Shown here: piece by piece, positions 39,399 to 50,042 of the stretch
Numbering within the stretch: the first letter of the stretch is position 1
Layout: each line of letters opens with the position of its first letter
Assembly: GCA_019233975.1 (NCBI GenBank)
Contig: JAFALY010000004.1
Span: 29,345 to 93,344 of the forward strand
Reading direction: 5' to 3'
DNA: 64,000 nt
Source: Alphaproteobacteria bacterium
GTDB lineage: Bacteria > Pseudomonadota > Alphaproteobacteria > UBA9219
The notes under the pieces: generated by a model
The model's database searches: none
What the model saw: the letters and a program-made list of their open reading frames with translations, nothing else
Told to the model about the DNA's origin: nothing
Position numbers and translations under genes: made by a program

Positions 39399-41372
39399 TT
39401 GAAACACAAACAGAAGCACACGCCAAAGGGCAGCAAGTCCTTTGACAAACCCAAACGCGGTCGTCGCACAGATTTGCGCAAAGAACGCCCCGCGACACCG
39501 GGTAAAGAGCGTGAAGAACAAACACGCGTTGTAGGCATATTGACCAAAGGGTCAAACGGCTGGCGCCTGCAATCCACTAACAAACGCGACAAAGGCGACT
39601 ATGTCCTCCACGCCAAAACACGCTTCACGCTGGAAGAAGGCATGCTGGCGATTGCCGATATCACCAGCCAACGCCGCTTTGGTCCGCGCGAGTGCAAACT
39701 GGTGGAAATTCTGGGCGATCCGAACGCGCCGCGCGCCGTTAGTTTAATCTCTATCGCCGCCAACAATATACCAACCGAGTTTCCGAAAGCAGCACTGGCG
39801 GAAGCCAACGCCGCCGAGCCGGTAACGCTGAATAACCGCACAGACCTGCGCGACATACCGCTTGTGACAATTGACGGCGAAGATGCACGCGATTTTGATG
39901 ACGCGGTATTTGCCGAACCACACAAGGATAAAAACGGCAACGAGGGTTGGCACCTGATCGTAGCCATTGCCGACGTCGCACATTATGTGCGTCATAACAG
40001 CGCCCTGAACGAAACCGCGTATGAACGCGGCAATTCCGTTTATTTCCCTGACCGCGTTGTGCCGATGCTGCCGGAGGCATTGAGTAACGAGCTCTGCTCC
40101 CTCAAACCACAAGTCGAGCGCGCCTGTATGGCGGTTCATATGTGGCTGAATGCCGATGGCGAATTACTCAGTTGGCGCTTTGTGCGCGGCGTCATGCGCT
40201 CCAAGGCCCGCCTGACCTATACACAAGTGCAAAAAGCCATGGATGGGGAGCCGGATGCAACCACCGCTCCACTGATCGAACCTGTTTTGAAACCACTATA
40301 CGGCGCATACCGTGCATTGATTAAAGCGCGTCTGAATCGCGGCACACTGGAGCTTGACCTGCCGGAGCGCAAGGTACAAATCGGTGATGATGGCAAAGTC
40401 AAAGCCATTCAGGTACGCGAGCGTTATGACAGCCATAAGTTGATCGAAGAATTTATGATCTCTGCCAACGTAGCCGCCGCCGCGCAGTTGGAAAACAAAG
40501 GTGGCATTTGCCTTTATCGCGTACACGACAAACCATCCGAGGCCAAACTGGAAGCGTTGCGTGATTTTCTGGATAGCCTTGATATCTCACTGGTACCTAC
40601 CAAGCAACTGCACCCACGCTTCCTGACGCAGATATTGGAAAAGCACGCAGGCGGCCCGCACGCGCAAGTCGTCAATGAAATGATGCTGCGCAGCCAGTCG
40701 CAGGCGATCTATAGTCCGGAAAATATCGGGCATTTCGGTCTTGCGCTGGCTAAGTACGCGCACTTCACATCCCCCATCAGACGTTATGCCGACCTCATCG
40801 TCCATCGCGGCCTTATTCGCACATGCAAACTTGGCGACGACGGATTGACCGACAATGAAATAGAGAATCTGGAAGAGATTGGCGACCACATCTCCAACAC
40901 CGAGCGCCGCGCCGCGACAGCAGAGCGTGACGCCATTGATCGTTACACCACATTGTTCATGGCGGACCGTGTCGGATCTGTGTTCCCTGCGCGTATAAGC
41001 GGGGTTGCCCGTTTTGGCCTGTTTGCGCGTTTGGATGAAACGGGTGCGGACGGCATTATCCCCATCAACGCCCTACCCGATGATTATTATTTCCACGACG
41101 AAAAATCGCAGGCCCTGTTGGGTAAGCGCACGCGCCGTCGCTTCCAGCTTGCGCAGAAAGTTACCGTACGTCTCGAATCCGCAGACCGGCTGACGGGGGG
41201 CATGTCGTTCTCAATTGTCGAATCAGACCAGCCGGAAAAACGATCCTCCGACCGCCCCAAAGGACATAAAAAACCCTTTAGGCCTCACAAAACCGAATTA
41301 TCCACAGGAAGGGATGACCGACGCGGCCACCACAAGAAGGGAAAACTGTCGCGCAAAAGGCACAAAAATTAA
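39399..41372 (+). CDS. rnr: Ribonuclease R, short N-terminus
   Basis: The 657-residue protein reads from a TTG at 39399. A Lys/Arg-rich N-terminal tail leads into one cold-shock-like domain (about 43-110), then the RNB domain with catalytic aspartates in IDGEDARDFDDAV (158-170). An S1 domain (about 520-600, RISGVARFGLFARLDETGADG) and a basic tail follow. Most RNase R proteins carry a winged-helix domain ahead of the cold-shock domain, which is absent here. No upstream in-frame start is available after the stop of the FliK-like gene. RNase R is a 3'-5' exonuclease that degrades structured RNA. Confidence 0.92.
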   Translation: MKHKQKHTPKGSKSFDKPKRGRRTDLRKERPATPGKEREEQTRVVGILTKGSNGWRLQSTNKRDKGDYVLHAKTRFTLEEGMLAIADITSQRRFGPRECKLVEILGDPNAPRAVSLISIAANNIPTEFPKAALAEANAAEPVTLNNRTDLRDIPLVTIDGEDARDFDDAVFAEPHKDKNGNEGWHLIVAIADVAHYVRHNSALNETAYERGNSVYFPDRVVPMLPEALSNELCSLKPQVERACMAVHMWLNADGELLSWRFVRGVMRSKARLTYTQVQKAMDGEPDATTAPLIEPVLKPLYGAYRALIKARLNRGTLELDLPERKVQIGDDGKVKAIQVRERYDSHKLIEEFMISANVAAAAQLENKGGICLYRVHDKPSEAKLEALRDFLDSLDISLVPTKQLHPRFLTQILEKHAGGPHAQVVNEMMLRSQSQAIYSPENIGHFGLALAKYAHFTSPIRRYADLIVHRGLIRTCKLGDDGLTDNEIENLEEIGDHISNTERRAATAERDAIDRYTTLFMADRVGSVFPARISGVARFGLFARLDETGADGIIPINALPDDYYFHDEKSQALLGKRTRRRFQLAQKVTVRLESADRLTGGMSFSIVESDQPEKRSSDRPKGHKKPFRPHKTELSTGRDDRRGHHKKGKLSRKRHKN

Positions 41373-41408
41373 CAAAACAAGCCCACAAGATGGGTTCCTG
41401 ACGAATCC

Positions 41409-42749
41409 ATGAGCAATTCTTTATCCAAGGGCTTGGAATTTCTGCGCAAATCCACTAAACAATTACAGATTCGATGTCCCCTCTCTGGGCGCTTATTGGA
41501 AAGGCTCGGCAAGATGTATATTTCAGGTTCCGCGATGGCTCGCTCCGCTTTATTGGCTGGCATCGTTTCATTGGTTTTAGGCGCGACGCCCGCACATGCG
41601 GCTGAACTGGCGACGCACCCGCTTTCAATTCGCGCGGGTGATAACGCGACGGACGCGGCGGCTGATCTCGGCGGCGCACCCTCAACCGACCCTTCACTTG
41701 CCTTGGCAAACGCCAGCGTCAGCACGGACAGCCTGTCCAACTTTGGCCCGTCCAGCGGCACGGTTGTCGGCAACCGCGCCCTGGAACTGCGTGACGAAAT
41801 TCTGCGTCTGCGCGCCTCGGTCAATTTGAACTCGAATGAATTTGCCGTCTTGCGCGCCAGCGGCGCCGCCGGTGCGGTTCAGTATCACAGCACGGTTGCC
41901 GCCATTACGGCACGCCTGCAAAACGGCACCACACGTGGTAACCCGATCCTGCTGCGCCAATGGGAAGAAGCCAACAGCAGCTTGGATGAAGTCACATCAT
42001 CGCTCGCACGCCTGAACGGTTTGGAAACCGCGGTTGACGCCGACGCCTCGCTCGCTTCGTACCTCCTGGAATCCATCCAGGCAGCGTTCCAGCTTTCGGG
42101 CGCCGTTGACGAAGATCATGACCAGCTGAAGCTGCTGCGTGACGAAGTCAGCCGCATGGTTGTTCAGTTGGATTACCTCCGCAATCAGACAACCGGCGAC
42201 ATTCAACGTCAGACCAGCTACCTGACAACCGAACGCGCCAATTTGCAGGCTCTGTCGTTTGCCATCAGCCGTGGTGAACTGCTGGGCAACAGCCTGTCTA
42301 ACCGTCCGGTTATTGTGAATACCTCACCTGTCGCCTCGATGCCCTCCGGCGTTGTTGGTGGTCCGGCACCGATGTCGCCGCGCGACCTGATGCAGGAATC
42401 CGTACCCGCAGCCGCGCCAGTTGCCAATGTTGGCGTAGCGCCTTCGGTTGGCCGCCTGCTAGTTCTTATCCGTTACAACCAACCGAACGTTGAATACGAG
42501 CAACAATTGTCGCAGGCAGTTGGCACGGCCATCGAACGCCGCCCGAACGCCGAATTTTCGGTTGTTGCGGTTTCGCCGTCCAGCGGTGACCCGGCTGAGT
42601 TGGCCAAGGAAGAAGAATCCGCCCGCCGTAACGCAGAGAATGTGAAGCGTTCACTGATCCAATTGGGTCTGTCGCCTTCACGTATTTCGGTTGCAAACAC
42701 ACAAGCACAAACGGCTCAGTCACCGGAAGTGCACGTTTACATCCGCTAA
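41409..42749 (+). CDS. Exported protein of unknown function with OmpA-like C-terminal region
   Basis: The reading frame codes for 446 residues. A signal peptide lies at ARSALLAGIVSLVLGATPAHA-AE. If translation starts at 41409 the signal is preceded by a 40-residue amphipathic stretch. ATGs at 41514 (with AAGG upstream) and 41535 would give a normal signal peptide, so the true start is unsettled. The mature part is helical (ALELRDEILRLRASV, DDEVSRMV-type heptads) and Ala/Ser-rich. The C-terminal 100 residues (LLVLIRYNQPNVEYEQQLSQ through PEVHVYIR) resemble an OmpA/C-like fold in which ARRNAENVKRSLIQLGLSPSRI matches the usual helix. I do not recognise the family by name. It is monocistronic by position, followed by a long inverted repeat. 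Confidence 0.75.
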   Translation: MSNSLSKGLEFLRKSTKQLQIRCPLSGRLLERLGKMYISGSAMARSALLAGIVSLVLGATPAHAAELATHPLSIRAGDNATDAAADLGGAPSTDPSLALANASVSTDSLSNFGPSSGTVVGNRALELRDEILRLRASVNLNSNEFAVLRASGAAGAVQYHSTVAAITARLQNGTTRGNPILLRQWEEANSSLDEVTSSLARLNGLETAVDADASLASYLLESIQAAFQLSGAVDEDHDQLKLLRDEVSRMVVQLDYLRNQTTGDIQRQTSYLTTERANLQALSFAISRGELLGNSLSNRPVIVNTSPVASMPSGVVGGPAPMSPRDLMQESVPAAAPVANVGVAPSVGRLLVLIRYNQPNVEYEQQLSQAVGTAIERRPNAEFSVVAVSPSSGDPAELAKEEESARRNAENVKRSLIQLGLSPSRISVANTQAQTAQSPEVHVYIR

Positions 42750-42766
42750 TTTCCGGACCGCAAGCT

Positions 42767-42806
42767 TTAAGCCTATCCTGAACGGCAACAATCAGGATAG
42801 GCTTAA
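42767..42806 (+). promoter_or_regulatory. 15-bp hairpin covering the recF ribosome binding site
   Basis: TTAAGCCTATCCTGA (42767-42781) and TCAGGATAGGCTTAA (42792-42806) are perfectly complementary with a 10-base loop. The second arm contains AGGATAGG, the only ribosome-binding-like sequence before the recF ATG at 42810. It has no T run, so it is not a standard terminator, though it might also block readthrough from the upstream gene. Confidence 0.7.
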
Positions 42807-42809
42807 TTC

Positions 42810-43997
42810 ATGAATCAGCGCTTGTTACAAGATACTCTATCCGACACATCACCTGTGCCCCACACGGCACCGTTGGCTGTAACACGGCTATCCCTATCTA
42901 ACTTCCGCAATTATTCTGGCCTGCGCATTGACTGTGACGCTTCCCCTGTTGTCCTGTTCGGCGCGAACGGTAGCGGCAAGACAAATCTTATGGAAGCCAT
43001 AAGCCTGCTCGTCCCCGGACGCGGGATGCGCAAAGCGGCCCTAGCCGACCTACAGAACATTCATAGCCCCGCACCATGGGGCGTTGCGGCAGAGTTGCAT
43101 AACGAAGTCGGCACTATGCTGGTCGGCACCGGACGCGACCCGGAGTCCGGTGATAATGACCGCCGCATTGCGCTGGTAGACGGCAAACCCGTACGCAACC
43201 AACAACAATTGGCCGAACATATTGCCATGGCCTGGGTGACACCAGACATGGATCGTATTCTGGCGGATGGCACAACCGCACGCCGTAAATTGATTGACCG
43301 CCTGACATACAGTTTTGACACCGCCCACGCCGGACGCGTCACACGCTATGAAAAAGCCATGCGCGAGCGCTTGCGTCTGCTACGCGACCGTGGCGCCTAT
43401 GCCGATCATGAGTGGTTGAATGCGCTGGAAGATGAAATGGCGCAGTCCAGCGTCGCAATTGCAGCCGCACGCAACCAATTGCTGTCACAATTACTGACTG
43501 TCATGCCGGATATTCATCCGGCTTTTCCGCATGCTGGCTTGCGCCTGCTAGGTGTGGCCGAAGAAAGACTGCAGACCACGCCCGCTTTGCTGGTAGAAGA
43601 TTCTTTACGTGAAGCATGGGCCACCACACGACAAGATGACGCCAACAGCGGCACAACCTCCTGTGGCGTACACCGAACCGATTTGTCCGTTACGCACATT
43701 GCCAAAAACTGCCCGGCGGATTTGTGTTCGACAGGCGAGCAAAAGGCGCTGCTGATCGCCATCATGCTGGCTTACCTCCGCACCTTGCGTGCCCATCGCC
43801 GCATGAACCCGCTCTTCCTGATGGATGATATCGCCGCCCATCTGGATGACACACGGCGCGCGGCATTGTTCGAAGACATCGTAAGCCTAGGCATACAGGC
43901 GTGGCTCAGCGGCACAGATGCGGCCTTTTTCTCCGCCCTTAATCAAAAAGCCCAATTCTTTGAAGTCGTTAATGGGCAGATCTCACACTGGCATTAA
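42810..43997 (+). CDS. recF: DNA replication and repair protein RecF
   Basis: The 395-residue SMC-like ATPase has Walker A LFGANGSGKTN (49-59), the ABC-type signature STGEQKALLIAIMLA and Walker B LFLMDDIAAHLDD. RecF loads RecR/RecO and RecA at gapped DNA. A 20-residue N-terminal extension precedes the family start LSLSNFRNY. It is not next to dnaA or dnaN here, unlike in many bacteria. The ribosome binding site lies inside a long hairpin. Confidence 0.95.
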   Translation: MNQRLLQDTLSDTSPVPHTAPLAVTRLSLSNFRNYSGLRIDCDASPVVLFGANGSGKTNLMEAISLLVPGRGMRKAALADLQNIHSPAPWGVAAELHNEVGTMLVGTGRDPESGDNDRRIALVDGKPVRNQQQLAEHIAMAWVTPDMDRILADGTTARRKLIDRLTYSFDTAHAGRVTRYEKAMRERLRLLRDRGAYADHEWLNALEDEMAQSSVAIAAARNQLLSQLLTVMPDIHPAFPHAGLRLLGVAEERLQTTPALLVEDSLREAWATTRQDDANSGTTSCGVHRTDLSVTHIAKNCPADLCSTGEQKALLIAIMLAYLRTLRAHRRMNPLFLMDDIAAHLDDTRRAALFEDIVSLGIQAWLSGTDAAFFSALNQKAQFFEVVNGQISHWH

Positions 43998-44038
43998 AGG
44001 GCGGATATTTGTAGAATACACGCAGTAAGGAGACTGCC

Positions 44039-44590
44039 ATGTTTATACAAACCGAAGAAACGCCCAATCCCGCGACGATGAAATTCCTGCCCGGACGTGG
44101 CGTAATGCCCCAAGGCACGCTGGAAATCACCAGTGCGGACATGGCCAGCGCTTCGCCACTTGCCGAGACATTGTTTAAAATCAGCGGTGTTAAGGGCCTG
44201 TTCCTTGGCAGCGATTTCATTACCGTCACAAAGTCAGCTGACAAGGATTGGCTAAGCCTCAAACCGCCTATTCTTGCCGCCATCATGGATCATTACACAC
44301 TGAACAAGCCGATATTGGCACAAGAAGGGGATAGCGCCGAAGAAGCACACAGCGAAGATGATGCTGTCAGCGCACAGATCCGCGAATTGATTAACCTCAA
44401 GGTGCGCCCCGCCGTTGCACAAGACGGCGGTGATATCACCTTCCAGCGTTTTGAAGACGGCGTTGTGTACCTGAACCTGCGGGGCTCGTGCGCAGGTTGC
44501 CCCAGCTCAACCATGACGCTGAAAGCCGGCATTGAAAACATGCTGAAACACTACATCCCCGAAGTGCGGGAAGTGCGGCAATCCGCCTGA
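44039..44590 (+). CDS. nfuA: Fe-S cluster carrier, NfuA-type
   Basis: The 183-residue protein has an Nfu N-terminal domain (MFIQTEETPNPATMKFLPG) and a NifU-like C-terminal domain with the cluster-binding CxxC in GSCAGCPSS. It holds a [4Fe-4S] cluster between two subunits and hands it to target enzymes. AAGGAG precedes the ATG. The next gene starts three bases downstream. Confidence 0.95.
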   Translation: MFIQTEETPNPATMKFLPGRGVMPQGTLEITSADMASASPLAETLFKISGVKGLFLGSDFITVTKSADKDWLSLKPPILAAIMDHYTLNKPILAQEGDSAEEAHSEDDAVSAQIRELINLKVRPAVAQDGGDITFQRFEDGVVYLNLRGSCAGCPSSTMTLKAGIENMLKHYIPEVREVRQSA

Positions 44591-44593
44591 ACC

Positions 44594-45232
44594 ATGCTGA
44601 TACTGTCAATCGATAGCGCGGGCAACGGTTGCGCCGTTTGCGTTTGGCAGGACGGGCGCGTTCTGGCCGAGGCGCAGGAACACATGGCGCGCGGCCAGGA
44701 TCAACGCCTGATGCCGCTCATCGAAGAAATGATGCGCAGTGCGGGCAAGGACTATGCCAATCTGGACCGTATTGCGGTTACACGTGGCCCCGGCAGTTTT
44801 ACCGGCCTGCGCATCGGCCTTGCCGCCGCGCGCGGGATCGGCCTCGCCAGCAATAAACCTGTTATCGGCATCAGCCGCTTTGGCATCTATCGCGCCGAAT
44901 TTGAAGGCTGCGCCAATTCACAGATGATTGTCATCGATTCACGTCGGGCGGAACTATATGCCATGACAATTGACGCAGCGGGTCAAGCCTCAGAACCGTT
45001 AATGTGGACACAGACGGAAATTATGGCCTACGCCTCCACGCATCCCGACATTGTCATCACAGGCGACATTGGTGATACGTGGGCGCCCGGATTCCACAAA
45101 CCTGTATTAAGCGAAGTAGCAATATGCGCACAATTGGCTGCATCCGCCCCGTTGCAAAGCGACGCCTATCAGCCCAAACCGCTTTATGTGCGTCCGCCTG
45201 ACGTAACCGTCAAAACAAAACCGGCAGCCTGA
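44594..45232 (+). CDS. tsaB: tRNA threonylcarbamoyladenosine biosynthesis protein TsaB
   Basis: The 212-residue protein opens MLILSIDSAGNGCAVCVW and contains TRGPGSFTGLRIGLAAARGIG, the family signature. TsaB is the scaffold partner of TsaD/TsaE for t6A37 formation. rimI follows one base later. The tsaB-rimI pairing is common in proteobacteria. Confidence 0.95.
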   Translation: MLILSIDSAGNGCAVCVWQDGRVLAEAQEHMARGQDQRLMPLIEEMMRSAGKDYANLDRIAVTRGPGSFTGLRIGLAAARGIGLASNKPVIGISRFGIYRAEFEGCANSQMIVIDSRRAELYAMTIDAAGQASEPLMWTQTEIMAYASTHPDIVITGDIGDTWAPGFHKPVLSEVAICAQLAASAPLQSDAYQPKPLYVRPPDVTVKTKPAA

Positions 45233-45233
45233 T

Positions 45234-45701
45234 ATGCTACGGCCTATTCACATCGACGATGCCCACAACCTTGCGGTGCTGCATGCCGCATGCTTTAGCG
45301 ATGGTGTCTGGTCGGCGCAGCAATTGGCCGACAGCTTGGCACTCAACACCACCTTCGGTTATGCCGTTGAGCAAGACAGAAATCTCGCAGGATTTATTGT
45401 GTGCCAGATGGCAGCAGATCAGGCCGAAATACTGACACTTTGTGTTGTCCCACCCATGCAAAGGCGCGGTCTGGCGCAAGAATTACTGCGACAAGCCATC
45501 CTGCACGCACAAAAACAAGGCGCAGAGACCTTGATGCTGGAAGTCGGCGCGGATAATCCCGTTGCCTGCCGTTTCTATGAAATCTTTGGCTTTAAGCAGC
45601 AAGGCAAGCGGCGTGATTATTACCAGCGGCACAGTGGCCTTGTGGACGCTTTGCTGTATTCGTTAACAATTACGGGCGCTGATTTGCACACTGCGCCCTG
45701 A
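45234..45701 (+). CDS. rimI: RimI-like GNAT N-acetyltransferase
   Basis: This 155-residue single GNAT domain has the acetyl-CoA loop PPMQRRGLAQELLRQAI and the RimI-type region EVGADNPVACRFYEIFGFKQQGKRRDYY. RimI acetylates the N-terminal Ala of ribosomal protein S18 in E. coli. The exact substrate here is inferred from its place after tsaB. Confidence 0.88.
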   Translation: MLRPIHIDDAHNLAVLHAACFSDGVWSAQQLADSLALNTTFGYAVEQDRNLAGFIVCQMAADQAEILTLCVVPPMQRRGLAQELLRQAILHAQKQGAETLMLEVGADNPVACRFYEIFGFKQQGKRRDYYQRHSGLVDALLYSLTITGADLHTAP

Positions 45702-45742
45702 CGTGATAACCCTGTCTCCGGAAAATAATGAGGTAGATTCCC

Positions 45743-46696
45743 ATGCAAGTGTTGGATTTTGAGCAGTCGATCAGCGAACTGGAAACCAAGATTGAAGAAT
45801 TGCGCCACCTGTCCGACGGTGGCCGCGTCAATATCGCTGACGAAATCGCCAAACTTCAGGTGAAGGTCGAAAAGCAGTTGCATCAGGTTTATGACAAGCT
45901 GACACCCGCGCAAAAGGTTCAGGTGGCGCGTCACCCCGACCGTCCGCACTGCCTTGACTACATCAAAGCGTTGGTTGAAGACTTCACGCCGCTGGCAGGT
46001 GACCGTCTGTTCGCGGATGACCAGGCTATTATTGGTGGTCTGGGCCGTTTCTCGGGTCAGCCCTGCGTCATTATAGGGCAGGAACGCGGCCACGATACAG
46101 AAAGCCGTATTAAACATAATTTTGGCATGGCCAAACCCGAAGGCTACCGCAAGGCGCAACGCCTGATGGATATGGCGAACCGTTTCCGCCTGCCCGTCAT
46201 CACACTGGTCGACACAGCGGGTGCATTCCCCGGCGTCGATGCCGAAGCGCGCGGTCAGGCTGAAGCCATCGCTCGCTCGATTGAAAAATGCCTGAATATC
46301 AATGTGCCCCTTATCGCCTGCGTTATCGGCGAAGGTGGCTCAGGCGGTGCCATCGCCATTGCGGCGGGCGACCGCGTTTTGATGCTCGAGCACGCGATTT
46401 ACTCCGTCATCTCGCCTGAAGGTTGCGCATCCATCTTGTGGCGCAGCGCAAGCCAGGCGGCAGATGCGGCGGCGGCTCTTCGCCTCACGGCCCAGGATCT
46501 GGAACAACTTGGTATTATTGACCAGATTATTCCCGAACCCCTTGGCGGCGCACACAGAAATCGCGAGGAAATGATCGCCCGCGTCGGCAATGCCATTGGC
46601 GAAGCGCTGGAGGAATTGTCGCGTTATGACGCCAAGACTTTGCTGAACAATCGCCGTGAGAAATATCTGGCGATGGGCAAAAAGTCGGTCAGCTGA
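45743..46696 (+). CDS. accA: Acetyl-CoA carboxylase carboxyltransferase subunit alpha
   Basis: The 317-residue protein opens with [16 protein letters not shown] and has the carboxyltransferase core [38 protein letters not shown] and [13 protein letters not shown]. Paired with AccD (not in this window) it makes malonyl-CoA for fatty acid synthesis. The stop abuts the stop of the convergent TerC-like gene with no gap. Confidence 0.98.
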   Translation: MQVLDFEQSISELETKIEELRHLSDGGRVNIADEIAKLQVKVEKQLHQVYDKLTPAQKVQVARHPDRPHCLDYIKALVEDFTPLAGDRLFADDQAIIGGLGRFSGQPCVIIGQERGHDTESRIKHNFGMAKPEGYRKAQRLMDMANRFRLPVITLVDTAGAFPGVDAEARGQAEAIARSIEKCLNINVPLIACVIGEGGSGGAIAIAAGDRVLMLEHAIYSVISPEGCASILWRSASQAADAAAALRLTAQDLEQLGIIDQIIPEPLGGAHRNREEMIARVGNAIGEALEELSRYDAKTLLNNRREKYLAMGKKSVS

Positions 46697-47314
46697 TTAC
46701 TGCATCAACGATAAAATTTCCGGCATGCCGTCATGGATCATGTTGATTGCTGTGTAAAAAATCACGGCGATGCCGACATAACCAAAGCGGTGGTTGCGCG
46801 CCACCAGTTTGACGACAAAGCTTGAGGCAAATCCCATCAGGATAACCGACAGAGCCATGCCGGACAGCAATAGGCCCCACTTGCCATGTGCAGCGCCCGC
46901 AACAGCCAATACATTGTCCAGCGACATGGAAATATCAGCGACAACAATTTGTAAGATCGCTTGCCCCAGTGTTTTTGTAACTAGGGGCTCGGCTATCAGC
47001 CCCGCAGTTTGAACCTGCTGCGCTTTATGCCGATGGCGTAATTCGCGGTACAACTTCCACCCCACAAGCAGCAGCAGCAACCCGCCCGCCAGCGTCAGCC
47101 CCGTCAGATGCAGAATATCCAAAGCAAACAGCGCCAGACAGGCACGTAATAGAGCCGCCGCACCAATCCCCAGCGATGATGCGCGGTGCCGCAGAGCCTG
47201 TGGCAGACCAGCCACGGCCATCCCCACAACAATAGCGTTGTCGCCTGCCAAAGACAGGTCAATCAGGATGATCTGGAAAAAGGCAAGCTTTTCGCCCAAA
47301 GGCATGGCATACAT
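46697..47314 (-). CDS. TerC/YjbE-family integral membrane protein
   Basis: From the ATG at 47314, with GGAG eight bases upstream, the product is 205 residues and polytopic. Two acidic membrane motifs typical of TerC proteins are seen, LIDLSLAGDNAIVVGMA and ADISMSLDNVLAVAG. A basic loop (YRELRHRHK) separates the halves. TerC relatives export Mn2+ or aid metal loading of exported enzymes. The family here is the YjbE-like branch by length. An in-frame opening at 47344 is less likely because it lacks a ribosome binding site. Confidence 0.85.
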   Translation of the reverse strand: MYAMPLGEKLAFFQIILIDLSLAGDNAIVVGMAVAGLPQALRHRASSLGIGAAALLRACLALFALDILHLTGLTLAGGLLLLLVGWKLYRELRHRHKAQQVQTAGLIAEPLVTKTLGQAILQIVVADISMSLDNVLAVAGAAHGKWGLLLSGMALSVILMGFASSFVVKLVARNHRFGYVGIAVIFYTAINMIHDGMPEILSLMQ

Positions 47315-47364
47315 GGCGGAATCTCCACATCTAAAATAGGCCAATATATTTATTTGTCTAATAA

Positions 47365-48504
<1,140 letters not shown>

Positions 48505-48632
48505 CCCGCTTTACAGATTGGGCATTTTAAAGGCGGATGTAATGCCCTTATTCCGCCATTGGTCCTCCCTAATCCGGCCTCAGGGGAGGCGCAGCATGCA
48601 AGCATGGATTTCAGGCATGAGGGGGATACGCC

Positions 48633-48929
48633 ATGCGCACCAGAACATCATTAATCACCTTACTGGCTTTATCAGGCTTGTTTGTTATGGCTTCGGGCGG
48701 TACCGCCTCTGCCCATGACGAATGGCGTTGGGGATGGGAACATCACCATCACTGGTATCCCTATTATCCCTATGCAGTCGCAGTACCGCAGCCCGTTTAC
48801 GCTTATCCGGTCTACCCGCCGCCGGTTGTCGCAACCGCACCGGTTATGGTTGCACCGCCGCCCGTCGTTACTTATGTGCCCATGGCGCCGCCCATTACAA
48901 GCTACAGCATTGTTATTCCTGTCAAATAA
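48633..48929 (+). CDS. Small exported His/Tyr/Pro-rich protein
   Basis: The 98-residue protein has a clear signal peptide (LITLLALSGLFVMASGGTASA, cut before HDEW). The roughly 70-residue mature part starts with EWRWGWEHHHHWYPYYPY and continues with Val/Pro/Tyr repeats (PVYAYPVYPPPV, VMVAPPPVV). There is no Cys. The low-complexity Tyr/Pro pattern suggests an extended or aggregating envelope protein, and the four-His run could bind metal. I do not recognise a family. It lies between mreB and kdsD with its own gaps. Confidence 0.7.
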   Translation: MRTRTSLITLLALSGLFVMASGGTASAHDEWRWGWEHHHHWYPYYPYAVAVPQPVYAYPVYPPPVVATAPVMVAPPPVVTYVPMAPPITSYSIVIPVK

Positions 48930-48995
48930 CGAGTCTGCTTGGCCTTGTCCTTTCCGGGAAAGGCTCTACAATCGCGCCAGATAAGGGTTATATCC

Positions 48996-49988
48996 ATGAG
49001 CGCACAACACAAAATGGCTGAAACAACAAAAACAGATGCCGAGCTGATCGCCTGCGGTAAGCATGTCCTGCGAACCGAAAGTCAGGCCCTGAGTTTGCTG
49101 GCTGAGCAGTTGAATGGTGACTTTGTTCGCGCTGTGCGTTGCCTGCTGAACTGTCAGGGCCGCGTGATCGTATCCGGCATGGGCAAAAGCGGCCATGTGG
49201 CGCGTAAAATCGCGGCAACGCTGGCGTCCACCGGCACCCCCGCTCATTTTGTGCACCCGGGTGAGGCCAGCCATGGCGATCTGGGCATGATTACGTCGCA
49301 GGATGTTGTGCTGGGCCTTTCCTATTCCGGTGAGACGGCTGAACTGACCGACCTCATCACCTACACCCGCCGTTTTTCGATACCGCTGATCGCCATTACG
49401 AAAAAAAGTGAAAGCGCGCTGGGCGGTTCCGCAGATATCACCCTGACCCTACCCAATGAACCGGAAGTTTGCCCCATGGGCCTAGCCCCCACGACATCAA
49501 CGACCATGATGCTGGCGCTGGGTGATGCGCTGGCCGTGGCCGTTTTGGAAAGCAAAGGCTTTACTGCAGACGATTTCCGTAACTACCACCCGGGCGGCAA
49601 GCTGGGCAAGATCCTGCTGCGCGTCGGCGAGATTATGCATAAGGGCGAGGAATTACCGCTGGCCAAAGCGTCCGACAAAATGGATGGCGTTCTGGTTACC
49701 ATGACGCGCAAAAGCTTTGGATGTATCGGCATTGTCAACGAAGACGGCACACTGGCCGGCATCATCACTGACGGTGACTTGCGTCGCCATATGAATAACG
49801 ACCTGTTGGCACGCACAGCGGGTGAGGTTATGAATCCCTCCCCGATGACAGTAACGCCGCAAACGCTGGCGGCCGAGGCACTGAAAATCCTGAATGAAAA
49901 GATGCGCACCAATTTCTTTGTCGTCGATGACAGGAAGCCCGTCGGCATCATCCACATTCACGATCTGTTACGCGCCGGTATCGCCTGA
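48996..49988 (+). CDS. kdsD: Arabinose-5-phosphate isomerase
   Basis: The 330-residue protein has an SIS domain (VIVSGMGKSGHVARKIAATLASTGTPAHFVHPGEASHGDLGM, then LSYSGETAEL) and two CBS domains (about 210-330). It interconverts ribulose-5-P and arabinose-5-P, the first step to Kdo. The ATG at 48996 has AAGGG nine bases upstream and is preferred over the frame opening at 48939. It converges on kdsA, the next enzyme in the same pathway. Confidence 0.95.
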   Translation: MSAQHKMAETTKTDAELIACGKHVLRTESQALSLLAEQLNGDFVRAVRCLLNCQGRVIVSGMGKSGHVARKIAATLASTGTPAHFVHPGEASHGDLGMITSQDVVLGLSYSGETAELTDLITYTRRFSIPLIAITKKSESALGGSADITLTLPNEPEVCPMGLAPTTSTTMMLALGDALAVAVLESKGFTADDFRNYHPGGKLGKILLRVGEIMHKGEELPLAKASDKMDGVLVTMTRKSFGCIGIVNEDGTLAGIITDGDLRRHMNNDLLARTAGEVMNPSPMTVTPQTLAAEALKILNEKMRTNFFVVDDRKPVGIIHIHDLLRAGIA

Positions 49989-50042
49989 ACCCTATCCTTC
50001 ATGGGAGAGGCAGTTCACTCGAACACGCCCCCACGCCTACGT

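Noticed and set aside
42767..42806. The recF upstream hairpin as a plain rho-independent terminator
   Set aside because: No T run follows and the 3' arm contains the recF ribosome binding site, so a translational role is more likely.
48529..48560. GGCGGA...TCCGCC repeat after mreB as a terminator
   Set aside because: Six-base stem with a long loop and no T run; too weak to call.
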